Of a stretch of 64,000 nucleotides of DNA, positions 25,060-34,859 are shown one piece after another. Origin of the DNA: Bacteroidota bacterium (GTDB taxonomy: Bacteria; Bacteroidota; Bacteroidia; Flavobacteriales; Flavobacteriaceae); NCBI GenBank assembly GCA_018829465.1, contig JAHJTN010000005.1, positions 124,001-188,000 on the forward strand. Reading direction: 5' to 3'. Each line of letters begins with the position of its first letter. Positions within the stretch are counted from its first letter, which is position 1. Made by a program: the position numbers and the translations under genes. The notes beneath the pieces were generated by a model. The model was not told the DNA's origin, did no database searches, and was given only the letters and a program-made list of their open reading frames with translations.

Positions 25060-28000
25060 CTAGTTTATAAATTTTAAAGTTTTCAAATCACCATTCTTAA
25101 AAAGAATTTTTGCAATAATTATTTTCTTCTTAAACGGAAATTGTATAAAATCAATTTTTGTGGCTTCAATATCTCTGAATAATTCTCTGCCGAAGATATC
25201 ATATAAAACTATAGATTTTATTGGATTTTCGCTGTCGACAGAAAATTTTAATAAATCTTCTTTCACTTGATATGTAAATTTATTATTTACGGCTTCAGTT
25301 TTTTCCTTGGTAATATCTGAAAGAACTTCACTATTTGGAGAGAAAACAATACTAAATCTTTCTGTGTTTTTAATTTCTGATATTGTTTCAAATTCAAAAG
25401 TGCTATTTAAGAGATCATGTAACGTATTGTTCATATTATCTTTAACATATACACTTTCAATGCCTTTATTATTTAATACTTTTTCAATTTTTAAGTACGC
25501 CTTCCCGTCTTCTTTCGACTTAAAACCTAAGGGCAAAACGGTTGATGCGCTGATTTCATTAATTCCTTGAATGATGTATTCTTTTTGATTTATCAACCAA
25601 AACATATCGTCGTTGACGAGGTCAGCATTTTCACCATCAAACCCACGGTCATAACCAACAGTTGCCCTTTCATCAACTGTCAACAAAAGTTGCCTATAAT
25701 ATCCTCTTGGTGATGTAAAGCCAAAATAAATTTTCATCCTTGTGTCTGTCTCTGTCTGTGTTTCCGTTTTATTTCTTTTAGGCTTCAATAGCTTGCCTAC
25801 TTCTATGTCTTTTGGCTTATTTGCCTTAAAGAAAACTGAATTAGAGACATTATCTTCTGTTACAAATGCTCTTTGTGAGTTTTTGAAGTTTATAGTGCCA
25901 TTTGAGTTTGCTGCAACAAAGAACCCTTGCCCAACAGGAATATACCGAGCAGGCGTTTTAGTGCCCAACCCGGGAATTACAGGTGGAGCCGTAATATACC
26001 CTACACTTCCCGAAAGATTGTACATGTGATATCCGCCTACATATTCTCGCAAAAAATGGCTACCTCCCCCTTCGTGTTGCCAAAAAAATAATGTTCCTGT
26101 AATATCCGGATTGTCTAAGATAAACCGATCGGCGTCGATAGCTGACGGATATGGATTCCCAATTAAGTAATTATACCCTTCTGTAAGATTTAAAGTAATA
26201 TCACCATTATTGGGTTTACCAATAAAAGTGTAGTTTTGAACTTGATCTACTTCACCTGTGTTAGGTCCTTTCATGGTATAACCCTCACCTACTTTAACCA
26301 TTCCACTTCTGCGAACTTGCTGCCAAGAGTTGATATCCCCAATAGGACCATTAAATTTAAATATCCAATAATCACTTATTCGTATTGGACTTGCAGGTGA
26401 ACCGTCAGCACCGTTAAAAGTGTTCACGAAGGAAATGTTTAAAGGAGTTAAAGGATTTGTCCCATCCCTGAGTATGGTTGATACATTGTAATCGTTATTG
26501 TTCGAAAAATCATTAATTATACCAACTGGTGAACTAAAATAGTTGTAGGTAAAATTATCCGCAGAACCTTGTTGATCTTTTTCCAATTGTCCTTTGCTTT
26601 CCGGATCAAGGATACTGTTGTCAAATTGAACTAACTGAGCCTCGCTTTGCAGATCAATTTTACCATCTAATTTTAAATATTTTGAAATACTGAGTCCGCT
26701 TCCATTCACAGTGAGTGTATTGTTAACCGAATTTAAAGCAAAAACTTCAACATTAGAATTCAGCTCTATATTATTGTTCAACTCTACGATATTCCCTTTG
26801 ATGGTTAAACCCAGTACACCAGTTTGACCCGGTATTAGTTGTTGATTTCCAAATTCCCAAACATTATGATCATTCCAGTTACCGTCTTGTGAGCTAATAT
26901 AAGGCAGGGGAGCCGATTGAAAATCTACTTTTGCATTCTTGAATACGGCTATCGAATTATTAGATGACTCGTCTTTAGTAGATTTAAATAAGAACTTGGA
27001 CATTGGATAATAGGCTTCCAAATCAGACCAAAATAAGCCCGATAAGATGAAATCAAGTTCATTTATGCCGTTATCATTTAGGTATGTCCCCTTTAAAATA
27101 TTACTCATATTAGTCAATTCTTGATTCATCAGTAAACGAATTTGCTCAACAGATAAAGCTTTATTCCAAATTCTCAATTCGTCTATATTTCCATCTAAGA
27201 ATTGATTGGGTATTTTATGGCCGGATGCACCAATCAAAAAATTATAGCTGTTGCTCAATGGCCCTCTAGCAATGCTTAAAGACTGATCTAACTCTCCATC
27301 CAAATAAATAGAGAGTAAACTACCATCATATGTCACGGCAATGTGATGCCATTTATCCTGGGATAAAGGAACCGAACTTGATATAGTTTGCATACCCATG
27401 TTAGAATAATAGAAACGTACAAATCGAGCAGGTGTTATTTCCAAATTATACCCATCCGTGAGAGATTCGTTAATTTTTGAAAAAACAGAACCTGAACCTG
27501 AAATTTTGACCCAAGCACCAATCGTGAAATGATTTGGATCCAAATTGTGATTATTACCAGCATCTAAAAAATCAGATACCCCCGAAAAAAGAAAAGAACG
27601 TTTAAATACTTTCTCGGGGATAAATGCAAAAGTAACGAACTTAGTGCCCAGAAAATCATATATTCCTTCTACATGATTCGTAAAATTATTTAATGGGACT
27701 ATTTCTACTTGATTGTCAAAAATTTGAGTATCTGATACGAGCATAAAATAACTCCCTGCTACAGAATTATTAATGTTTTGAAGTAATGTCTTTGGAACTG
27801 AGACCTTAACTTGCTGAATGCTCCCTGTTTCTACTATTTTCCATTTTCTATTTATAGAGGTATAATCAACTATTGTGCTTAAGCCAGGAATACCGTTACT
27901 GAGGTCATAAGCTACTGCAGGAGAAGGATTAAGAGAACCATTGTCATGACCCCAAATAAGAAAACTTTTATCCTGATTAAATTGAGCTGTATTTTCTGAA

Positions 28001-29589
28001 TTTGTCAAAAAAATATTTTCCAGTCCGATAGTAATGTCTTCAACGGTTTGTAGTGCATTTACAGATTTGGATTGCTTCTGATTAAGAGTCGAAATATCAT
28101 CCCTTCCTATTCCTGCTATATTATAGTTAAACCCAGAGGAAGATGGAAACAATATACTGCCATCACTGTCAACATAATTTTTACTTACTCCATTGTTCCC
28201 TAACGTAATACCATATTTAATCGCTAAGTAACTTTCAATTTTCAGCCTCTCGGTAAGGTCATTTTTTCTGTTTGAAAAAATTGCTATCTCTGCTACTTTT
28301 GAAGATAATCCGGCTCCCCTACCTAAACTTCTACCAATCCAAATTCTTCCATTGTTTATGTTCACAAATTGAGGGGATCCAACCTCTGTATTGTCTTGTC
28401 TAATTCCATTTTGATAATATTCCATGCCGTTTGAGGCTGGATTATTTGAGAAATTTAATAAGATTGGACCGTTTAGGTTTTTAAGCATATCAGAATCTGA
28501 AAGTCCATAGCTTCTGTTAAAAGGATCAGCGGGATTGGGAGCCGGATTTATCCCAACAGCATAGGAGACTATTTCATTATCAAGCCTAGGTGAAAAGGAG
28601 CCCAACCAGACGCCTGTTTGGTCTAAGGATGTCCTATCTGAATTGTTTAGCTGAGAAGTTATAAGTGCCATTGGAGGGTTAAGTGATGAGTTAACATTTT
28701 CCAAAGGCTGTATGACAGCAAATATATCATTTGAATAAAAACCGCTTGTGGCAAATAAGAAGTCTGTATTTCCATTACCTAAATATGTAGCTTCAACTTT
28801 ATTTAAGTTATAAGTCCTGTCGTTTTCAAACACTACTACTGGATTGAAATTGATATTTAAATCCGGATGGTTTCTTAATCTGGGATTACTTGAAGTCCCC
28901 CCTGCTGTTGAATCAACCGCCCTAGCATGGTGACCTTGAGCCAAGTCATCCCAAGTACCTACTATGGTTTGATCCATCGTAAAGTTTGTACCATGAATCA
29001 TGTCTGCTTTGTACCAAGCACTTAATCCATTCGCTATACCTCCTAAACCTTCAATTGGAGTCGAGTAGTTAACTCCTAATATAGTTATTTGATCAATATG
29101 TACAAAAATCGCTAAACTAGTTGCCCTAAACCTAAAACGCGCTGTAGAGGTAAACAAAAAATCAGACGGAAATAGTACCTCTGCCCTGTGATGATACACT
29201 CCCACTTCGTTATAATCATCACTCGCTCCTCTAATATATGATTTTAAATTCGTCCAACTAGCACCATTGTTGCTACTATATTGTAGCGTAAACTCATTTC
29301 CTGTGTTTACGGCCGTTGGATTAAAAAAAAATTCTATTTCTACTTTGTCAAAACCACTTAAATCCAAGGTAGGAGATGTAAGAGTCCCTCTTGTTGTGGC
29401 ACCGGCCAACAATACAGAAGTTGAACTTTTATAACCCGTTATTGAACTCAAAACGGCATTTGCATTTCTTGTCCATCCACTGGAGCTAGGATCAAAATTT
29501 ACTTGGTTAACAATTGTTGTTTGAGAACTGGAGGTTATTCCGAAAAGGAACATAAATAAAAAGAAACCCCAACGAAAAAATTTGTACAT
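25060..29589 (-). CDS. Giant LamG-domain surface protein with T9SS-type C-terminus
   Basis: 1509 aa, secreted. The signal peptide is FRWGFFLFMFLFGITSSSQ. Residues about 30-175 form a beta-sandwich; about 180-465 a LamG-like region (ANGLSAWYKADM, NNGRIWIGRSLG, IAIFSNRKNDLTERLKIESYLAIKYG) with a following DWG-like module. A concanavalin/LamG domain covers about 660-825 (FTIGAWVKI, WHHIAVTYDGSLLSIYLDGE, GNIDELRIWNKALSVEQI). A large repeat-poor surface region follows, and the last 80 residues have the sorting-domain pattern (IKSIVLYDIFGRELF ... LKFIN). Such proteins are adhesins or polysaccharide binders on the flavobacterial surface. The small membrane-protein gene lies 78 bp upstream on the same strand. 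Confidence 0.85.
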   Translation of the reverse strand: MYKFFRWGFFLFMFLFGITSSSQTTIVNQVNFDPSSSGWTRNANAVLSSITGYKSSTSVLLAGATTRGTLTSPTLDLSGFDKVEIEFFFNPTAVNTGNEFTLQYSSNNGASWTNLKSYIRGASDDYNEVGVYHHRAEVLFPSDFLFTSTARFRFRATSLAIFVHIDQITILGVNYSTPIEGLGGIANGLSAWYKADMIHGTNFTMDQTIVGTWDDLAQGHHARAVDSTAGGTSSNPRLRNHPDLNINFNPVVVFENDRTYNLNKVEATYLGNGNTDFLFATSGFYSNDIFAVIQPLENVNSSLNPPMALITSQLNNSDRTSLDQTGVWLGSFSPRLDNEIVSYAVGINPAPNPADPFNRSYGLSDSDMLKNLNGPILLNFSNNPASNGMEYYQNGIRQDNTEVGSPQFVNINNGRIWIGRSLGRGAGLSSKVAEIAIFSNRKNDLTERLKIESYLAIKYGITLGNNGVSKNYVDSDGSILFPSSSGFNYNIAGIGRDDISTLNQKQSKSVNALQTVEDITIGLENIFLTNSENTAQFNQDKSFLIWGHDNGSLNPSPAVAYDLSNGIPGLSTIVDYTSINRKWKIVETGSIQQVKVSVPKTLLQNINNSVAGSYFMLVSDTQIFDNQVEIVPLNNFTNHVEGIYDFLGTKFVTFAFIPEKVFKRSFLFSGVSDFLDAGNNHNLDPNHFTIGAWVKISGSGSVFSKINESLTDGYNLEITPARFVRFYYSNMGMQTISSSVPLSQDKWHHIAVTYDGSLLSIYLDGELDQSLSIARGPLSNSYNFLIGASGHKIPNQFLDGNIDELRIWNKALSVEQIRLLMNQELTNMSNILKGTYLNDNGINELDFILSGLFWSDLEAYYPMSKFLFKSTKDESSNNSIAVFKNAKVDFQSAPLPYISSQDGNWNDHNVWEFGNQQLIPGQTGVLGLTIKGNIVELNNNIELNSNVEVFALNSVNNTLTVNGSGLSISKYLKLDGKIDLQSEAQLVQFDNSILDPESKGQLEKDQQGSADNFTYNYFSSPVGIINDFSNNNDYNVSTILRDGTNPLTPLNISFVNTFNGADGSPASPIRISDYWIFKFNGPIGDINSWQQVRRSGMVKVGEGYTMKGPNTGEVDQVQNYTFIGKPNNGDITLNLTEGYNYLIGNPYPSAIDADRFILDNPDITGTLFFWQHEGGGSHFLREYVGGYHMYNLSGSVGYITAPPVIPGLGTKTPARYIPVGQGFFVAANSNGTINFKNSQRAFVTEDNVSNSVFFKANKPKDIEVGKLLKPKRNKTETQTETDTRMKIYFGFTSPRGYYRQLLLTVDERATVGYDRGFDGENADLVNDDMFWLINQKEYIIQGINEISASTVLPLGFKSKEDGKAYLKIEKVLNNKGIESVYVKDNMNNTLHDLLNSTFEFETISEIKNTERFSIVFSPNSEVLSDITKEKTEAVNNKFTYQVKEDLLKFSVDSENPIKSIVLYDIFGRELFRDIEATKIDFIQFPFKKKIIIAKILFKNGDLKTLKFIN

Positions 29590-29667
29590 ATAGTCATCAA
29601 CTTTAAAAATTAAATCTTTCCTGGGGCTTAGAAAGACTAACTTATTTTAATAAATTCATTTAAATGC

Positions 29668-30240
29668 TTATCGTGTAGAAAACTTTAAACCGGTATCAGA
29701 TGTGTTAATCCATTTTCTCAATTCCTCTTGATTATCCATTTTAGACAAAACATAATTAACAGACTCTGAAAATTCATCATTTGGAAATTGCAAACTACAG
29801 TTTTGGTTTTTGTATAAAAGAATTCTATCATATATAGATAGAGATAAAAATCTAGCTTCTTCAATACCGTTTAACAAGGCATTGTTTGATAGGCTATAAG
29901 CCAAATAGCAAGCATCTTTCCCTTCCTCGTCTAATCTACCGTTTACAAATTTCACAGGCTCGGCATGAATAACATATGCGGCATTATACATGTCAACTGA
30001 AGTCTTCAACCTGCCTTCTCTTACTAAATTCATGATTTTTTTTCTGAATTTTTTAAAGAGGTTTACACACTTATGATAATCTTTACCAGAACAATTGTAA
30101 TTGACTTCATAGTACATATCCAAAATTTCTCTATTTGGCTGAGCGTTCATTTTTTGACGGGTGTATAAAAAGAGATACACCACCAAAAGAAAGCCTAAAA
30201 ACTGAAACGTAAGTACCCCGTAAAATAGAAAATCTGCCAT
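29668..30240 (-). CDS. Uncharacterised membrane-anchored protein
   Basis: 190 aa. One N-terminal membrane helix (FYGVLTFQFLGFLLVVYLFLY) is followed by a helical, charged cytoplasmic or periplasmic domain with Cys residues (NYNCSGKDYHKCVNLFKKF, KDACYLAYSLSNN). No family was recognised. It has its own -7 box TAGTTTTG (30285-30278) with a palindromic Crp/Fnr-type site just upstream, and it precedes the giant LamG gene. It may assist that protein's display or its control. Confidence 0.6.
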   Translation of the reverse strand: MADFLFYGVLTFQFLGFLLVVYLFLYTRQKMNAQPNREILDMYYEVNYNCSGKDYHKCVNLFKKFRKKIMNLVREGRLKTSVDMYNAAYVIHAEPVKFVNGRLDEEGKDACYLAYSLSNNALLNGIEEARFLSLSIYDRILLYKNQNCSLQFPNDEFSESVNYVLSKMDNQEELRKWINTSDTGLKFSTR

Positions 30241-30277
30241 TTATTATTTACTATTATATATTAACATTCACCTCTCA

Positions 30278-30285
30278 CAAAACTA
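30278..30285 (-). promoter_or_regulatory. -7 box TAGTTTTG for the small membrane-protein gene
   Basis: Perfect TAnnTTTG, 38 nt before the start codon. A TTG about 20 nt upstream lies at the edge of the palindrome at 30305-30324, so that palindrome would overlap the -33 region. Confidence 0.5.
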
Positions 30286-30304
30286 TGGAAGAGCTATTGG
30301 CAAA

Positions 30305-30324
30305 ACAATAACCTATGTTATTGT
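30305..30324 (-). promoter_or_regulatory. Palindromic site ATAACCTATGTTAT, copy 1
   Basis: Perfect 8-bp arms ACAATAAC and GTTATTGT around CTAT. The core 30308-30321 is identical, in reverse complement, to 31022-31035. It overlaps the stop codon of the Crp-like gene and lies just before the next gene's promoter. It could instead be a weak terminator of the regulator gene, since the minus strand continues GTTTTG; the second copy upstream of the regulator argues for an operator. Confidence 0.5.
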
Positions 30325-30887
30325 TTCAAAAAATCACGTCTAATTCTACTGAGGCTTTCAGGGTAGATACCTAAATATTGTGCCAACTTCTTAACAGATA
30401 ATCTTTTAACTAAATCTGGATGTGACTCAAACAAATCACTATACATATCCGTTGCCCTTTTTCTGTAAATATCCTTTTGCTTTTTTATTAATTTAATTAT
30501 CAAGGACTTGAGCTCATGATTAACAAAATTACTAGCCAACAACGAAGTTTTAGATATATTTTCAAGTTCATCTAAATCAATATATTCCATATCGCATTCC
30601 GTCACGCAACTTAATTGTACATCTGACGGAATCTTTAGATAGTATGATGAAATAACACCTACAAAAGTATTCTCCGTGTGGAAAAATAAAATGCGTTCCT
30701 TCAAATCATTGGTAAGAAACGTTAATTGGGCTATACCAGATTTAATAAAATATATGTTTTTTTCATGTTGACCATAATCTGTGATTACACTACCCCTGTT
30801 TAAGTAAAGATGTCTGGTTTTAAAAGGTAAACTTCCTTGTTCAAGTTTTGGATCTATAAATTTTCTAATATATTCTTCAATGGTCAT
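30318..30887 (-). CDS. Crp/Fnr family transcriptional regulator
   Basis: 189 aa from MTIEEYIRKF. The frame runs up to 30950 but the cNMP-type barrel begins here. The N-terminal sensor has GSVITDYGQHEKNIYFIKSGIAQLTF and the C-terminal helix-turn-helix is LSVKKLAQYLGIYPESLSRIRRDFLKQ. It lacks the cysteines of oxygen-sensing Fnr. Bacteroidota members of this short class often respond to unknown signals. It stands between two copies of the palindrome ATAACCTATGTTAT and is divergent from an ABC exporter, so it is the likely regulator of this region. Confidence 0.88.
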   Translation of the reverse strand: MTIEEYIRKFIDPKLEQGSLPFKTRHLYLNRGSVITDYGQHEKNIYFIKSGIAQLTFLTNDLKERILFFHTENTFVGVISSYYLKIPSDVQLSCVTECDMEYIDLDELENISKTSLLASNFVNHELKSLIIKLIKKQKDIYRKRATDMYSDLFESHPDLVKRLSVKKLAQYLGIYPESLSRIRRDFLKQ

Positions 30888-31021
30888 TGCATGAATTTTT
30901 AAACCTGTCAAAAGTCGGATTTCGATAAAAAAACTTACATAGTTTAACATTTTAAGTTGGGAAATCTATATCACCTTTTAATATGTGGCTTCAATTTTTT
31001 CTACACACCTTCTTAAAAAAG

Positions 31022-31035
31022 ATAACATAGGTTAT
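31022..31035 (+). promoter_or_regulatory. Palindromic site ATAACCTATGTTAT, copy 2
   Basis: Reads ATAACATAGGTTAT on the plus strand, the exact reverse complement of copy 1. It is in the 214-bp divergent gap between the Crp-like gene and the ABC exporter, placed to control either or both. No perfect -7 box is seen near it. Confidence 0.5.
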
Positions 31036-31101
31036 TCTTTTAACCGTTATTGTTACAAACAATATGTAGAATCGTCATAAAATTTTAAAAAAAATAATTT
31101 T

Positions 31102-32019
31102 ATGTTGGTTAATATTATAGAAACCCATGAGCTATGTTATAGTTATACAGCTCAAAAAAACGAAATCAAGAACCTAAGCTTACAAGTGCCAAAAGGAAGT
31201 GTTTTTGGTTTTCTGGGATCAAACGGCTCAGGAAAAACAACTACCATAAAACTTTTGTTAGGTTTGCTAAAAAGCAGTTCCGGTCAAATTGAAATTTTTA
31301 AGGATGACATCAAACATCACAAATTGAAAATTCTTGACAGAACAGGCTCCCTTATTGAGAGCCCCTCTTTGTACAACCATTTAAATGCCCTAGATCATTT
31401 AAAACTAGTAGCCCGATATAAAGGTAAAGCATATACAAATTCTAAGTTAGAGGAATTTTTGGAGATTGTAAATTTGCACAGAGAAAAAATGAAAAAGACG
31501 TCTGCTTTCTCTATGGGGATGAAGCAGAGACTTGGCGTAGCCATGGCTTTGATAGGCAACCCAGAATTGCTCATACTCGATGAACCCATAAACGGCTTAG
31601 ATCCTGTGGGAATTATTGAAATGAGAAATTTGATTAAAAAATTGAATTCTCAGTTGGGTGTAACGGTTTTTATTTCCAGTCATATTTTAAGTGAAATTGA
31701 AAAAACATGTACTCACTTGGGCGTAATACGTTCAGGGGAAATTCTTTATCAAGGTACATTGGCAGACTTTAAAAACATTTCTCAACAAAACATACCGGTC
31801 GAGTTTGAAATAAGCGAAACAGAAAAAGCAATAGCCCTAGTAGAAAAAAGGGGGTTTTCAGCTAAAATATCCGACACAAATACCTTGTTAATTAATTTTA
31901 ACAATAAAGAACATATTTCATCTGTCATAGATGCCCTCAGACAAGAAAATCTGCATATCTATCAAATAATAAACAGGAAAGATATGGAATCGCTTTTTAT
32001 AGAATTAACCCAACAATAG
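31102..32019 (+). CDS. ABC-2 type exporter, ATP-binding protein
   Basis: 305 aa. Walker A is GSNGSGKTTTIKLLLG, the signature FSMGMKQRLGVAMALIG, Walker B LLILDEPINGLDPVG, and the switch His is in FISSHILSEIEKTC. The C-terminal 90 residues are the small regulatory extension of DrrA/BcrA-type exporters. It belongs to the group that pumps out antimicrobial peptides or lipids and partners the permease 4 bp downstream. Position next to a Crp-like regulator and its palindrome suggests inducible expression. Confidence 0.92.
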   Translation: MLVNIIETHELCYSYTAQKNEIKNLSLQVPKGSVFGFLGSNGSGKTTTIKLLLGLLKSSSGQIEIFKDDIKHHKLKILDRTGSLIESPSLYNHLNALDHLKLVARYKGKAYTNSKLEEFLEIVNLHREKMKKTSAFSMGMKQRLGVAMALIGNPELLILDEPINGLDPVGIIEMRNLIKKLNSQLGVTVFISSHILSEIEKTCTHLGVIRSGEILYQGTLADFKNISQQNIPVEFEISETEKAIALVEKRGFSAKISDTNTLLINFNNKEHISSVIDALRQENLHIYQIINRKDMESLFIELTQQ

Positions 32020-32023
32020 TCGT

Positions 32024-32812
32024 ATGAAAACCGTAATTTTATTTTGGAATGCATTGCTTAATGAGATTCTAAAGACTAAAAACGCTTATCTTTTTGTCAT
32101 AAGTTTAGCCGTTGCATTTTTTATTCCCGCAATCTATTTTGTACATTACATTATTGATTATGAAAGAGTTATTCCAAAACCAGGTGTGAATCCTTGGGGG
32201 AAATTCTTTTTTAGCCAATTTTCAATGACACCCTTGCTCTATTCACTTTTTGTTATCGTTGTTACTTCTTACTTGGTTCAAATGGAGCATAAATCTTCTG
32301 CTTTAAAGATGATTTTTGCTATGCCAATGCCTAAATGGGCCTTATATTTCAGTAAACAAGTAGTAATTTTATGTGTAGTATTTGTCACTTATCTTATTTT
32401 TTTTGGACTTATATTGTGCTCAGGTTACTTATTGTCTGCTATTAACGCTGAATATGCTTTTCATCTCTACAAACCTGATTTTAAATTGATGTCTAAAGTA
32501 TTCTTAAGTTCTTTTGCTACAGTATTCGGGGTAATTGCGCTTCAATATTGGATAAGTTTTAAAATTAAAAATTTTTTAATTCCTCTAGGAATTGGATTGA
32601 TTATGGTTATTATTGGCATCATCATATTTAGAAGTTCCAGGTTTGCTCCCTTCTTTTTGTATGGATACAATATTTCAAATTTAACAGCAATCAACCCGGC
32701 CAATCCTAATACTTTTGAGTGGTTAAGCAGTTTCTCTGTTTATAGCTTATGGTACTTTCTTGTTATAGGTATAGTTGGATATTTTAATGTAAGTAAAAGC
32801 GCTGTGAAATAA
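32024..32812 (+). CDS. ABC-2 type exporter, permease
   Basis: 262 aa with six predicted membrane helices, beginning with a short cytoplasmic helix (ILFWNALLNEILKTKNAYLF) typical of BcrB/MutE-like permeases. A large extracytoplasmic loop follows helix 1 (RVIPKPGVNPWGKFFFSQFS). It follows its ATPase after 4 bp. Substrate is unknown; lantibiotic-type immunity transporters have this layout. Confidence 0.85.
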   Translation: MKTVILFWNALLNEILKTKNAYLFVISLAVAFFIPAIYFVHYIIDYERVIPKPGVNPWGKFFFSQFSMTPLLYSLFVIVVTSYLVQMEHKSSALKMIFAMPMPKWALYFSKQVVILCVVFVTYLIFFGLILCSGYLLSAINAEYAFHLYKPDFKLMSKVFLSSFATVFGVIALQYWISFKIKNFLIPLGIGLIMVIIGIIIFRSSRFAPFFLYGYNISNLTAINPANPNTFEWLSSFSVYSLWYFLVIGIVGYFNVSKSAVK

Positions 32813-33002
32813 TTAGTTTTAAGTCAATAAAATACCTAAGGAATATCCCTTTCAATTTTTTTTCATCCCCACTCCAAATACGAGTAATCATATTTTTCAA
32901 TCTCGTTTCTCAAGATAAAAACAAGATTAAAAGCATGGAATCATTCGAATTTTATAAATCACAATTGTGTATGTCCCTATCAAAAATACCGATAAAAAAA
33001 TG

Positions 33003-33016
33003 ATAACGTATGTTAG
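33003..33016 (+). promoter_or_regulatory. Possible third copy of the Crp/Fnr-type palindrome
   Basis: ATAACGTATGTTAG matches ATAACCTATGTTAT at 12 of 14. It lies 95 bp before the delta-60 repeat gene. Only T-rich near-matches to a -7 box follow, so this copy is less certain. Confidence 0.35.
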
Positions 33017-33111
33017 GTTTTTATTAATTATTTATTTTTTCATTTGCTTATAATTTTTCGCAATACAATCAATAAATTAACATATTAAACGTAAAATATT
33101 AAACTTTCAAT

Positions 33112-34506
33112 ATGAAAAGAATTCTATTGCTTATTTTTATTTTTGTTTTTGGAAACCTGCTGGCACAAGGGGGCGATTTAGATACCAGCTTTAATCCCGG
33201 AACCGGATTTGATGCCTCACCGCAAGCCATAGTTTTTCAGCCAGATGGTAAAATTTTGGTAGGAGGTATATTTACCACGTACAATGGAGTAACAGCTAAC
33301 AGAATTGTCCGTTTAAATCCGGACGGAAGTATAGACAACACTTTTGTAACCGGAACCGGATTTGATAGCACAGTATTCGCATTTGCACTACAACCAGATG
33401 GTAAAATATTGGTTGGGGGAAGTTTTTTGAATTATAATGGAAATTCTTCGGTAAACAGAGTAGTACGCCTAAACCCTGACGGAAGTCTTGATAATACTTT
33501 TTTGGGCGGAACAAGGTCAAATGGAGTGGTTCGTACTTTAGTAATTCAACCTTCTGATGGTAAAATCATTATAGCCGGAGACTTTGGCACTTATGATGGC
33601 ATTACCAGACTGAGGATTGCACGCCTAAATACAGACGGCACTATTGATGGCACTTTCAATTCAACAAACGGATCTAATAGCAGTATTTTTTGTTCTGTTC
33701 TACAAACTGACGGTAAAATATTAATAGTAGGCCAGTTTACCTCTTACGGCGGGGTTAACACAAACAGGGTTGCCAGAGTTAATACAGATGGGACTTTAGA
33801 TACCGGCTTTAACAATGGTGGCTCAGGTGCAGACGGAACAGTAAACTATGTAACCATACAACCCGATGGTAAAATATTGATTGGAGGGGCTTTTGAAAGG
33901 TACAATGGTTCATTGCGTAGCGCATTAGCACGCCTTAACTCTAATGGTAGTTTGGATACCGGATTTGTTTCAAACGCTAACACCGTTGTAAATGCCATCA
34001 ATTTACAATCGGATGGAAGAATGATTATTTCCGGCACATTTACCGATTATAATGGCACAAGCATTAGACGCATAGCTCGCATAAATCCGGATAGTACTTT
34101 GGATCCAACATTTGTATCCTTAATGCCCTTAAGCGGAACTATAACAGTATCGGCAATGGATGCTAATAATGCCATATTCATAGGTGGAGGTTTTTTAGAT
34201 TATGATGCTACTTCGCGTCCTCGCATAGCAAAATTGGTTAATGATTTTACGCTTAGTTTAGAAGACTCCTTTACAGAAAAAAACGGAATAAGTATTTTTC
34301 CTAATCCGGCAACGCATTCTTTTGAGCTAATAACATCTACAAAAGAGAATGTACAGGGTGTTGAAATTTACAATCTTAATGGGCAACAAGTTTATAAAAC
34401 AAATCAGTTGGGCGCCATAAATATTAGTTTTCTGGCATCGGGAATTTATCTTGTGAAAGTCAATACGCTTTCGGAATCAAAAACTTTAAAATTGGTTAAG
34501 CAGTAG
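33112..34506 (+). CDS. Secreted delta-60 repeat protein with T9SS type A sorting domain
   Basis: 464 aa. Signal peptide KRILLLIFIFVFGNLLAQ, then about seven tandem units of roughly 55 residues of the form LDTSFNPGTGFD...IQPDGKILVGGxFTxYNG...RIARLNxDGS, which build a beta-propeller. The last 70 residues (GISIFPNPATHSFELI ... GIYLVKVNTLSESKTLKLVKQ) are a T9SS sorting domain. It is therefore secreted or surface-attached, with unknown binding partner. The codons of repeats are diverged, so copy number is probably stable. Confidence 0.92.
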   Translation: MKRILLLIFIFVFGNLLAQGGDLDTSFNPGTGFDASPQAIVFQPDGKILVGGIFTTYNGVTANRIVRLNPDGSIDNTFVTGTGFDSTVFAFALQPDGKILVGGSFLNYNGNSSVNRVVRLNPDGSLDNTFLGGTRSNGVVRTLVIQPSDGKIIIAGDFGTYDGITRLRIARLNTDGTIDGTFNSTNGSNSSIFCSVLQTDGKILIVGQFTSYGGVNTNRVARVNTDGTLDTGFNNGGSGADGTVNYVTIQPDGKILIGGAFERYNGSLRSALARLNSNGSLDTGFVSNANTVVNAINLQSDGRMIISGTFTDYNGTSIRRIARINPDSTLDPTFVSLMPLSGTITVSAMDANNAIFIGGGFLDYDATSRPRIAKLVNDFTLSLEDSFTEKNGISIFPNPATHSFELITSTKENVQGVEIYNLNGQQVYKTNQLGAINISFLASGIYLVKVNTLSESKTLKLVKQ

Positions 34507-34859
34507 CAATTATTTAATGGTTTGTTACCATTAAAAATTCGAACCATACTGCTCGGAATAATCAATTTGAGATTAAATAAATAAAAGAGGAATCCCTCTG
34601 CGCTTTCACTAGAAAAATCGCAAATATACCCTAGCGTTACTATGCCCATCATCAAGCGGAATGATTTTTCAAATTACCATTTTATTTAAATAAGATTCAC
34701 CGTTATAATGAAAGCAGTGTATTTTAAAGCATATAAAACAGATAGTTTATTCTATTGCTTAAACTATTTTCAAAATTGAAGTGCAATTTACTACTCTATC
34801 TGAGCGATTTCTTGATTTATGCTTCTATGTAAAAGTTTAAAATCACGCCTTAAATAAAA
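34507..34859. other. Intergenic region with weak hairpins and an orphan minus-strand -7 box
   Basis: No gene recognised. A perfect but AT-rich hairpin TTTAATGG / CCATTAAA lies at 34513-34535, after the delta-60 gene. A perfect TATATTTG on the minus strand at 34628-34621 points to no gene. AGAGG / CCTCT with a following T run on the minus strand is seen near 34587-34600. Confidence 0.4.

Noticed and set aside
34446-34655. 69-codon minus-strand frame behind the orphan -7 box
   Set aside because: Overlaps the delta-60 gene 3' end and has no protein-like pattern.
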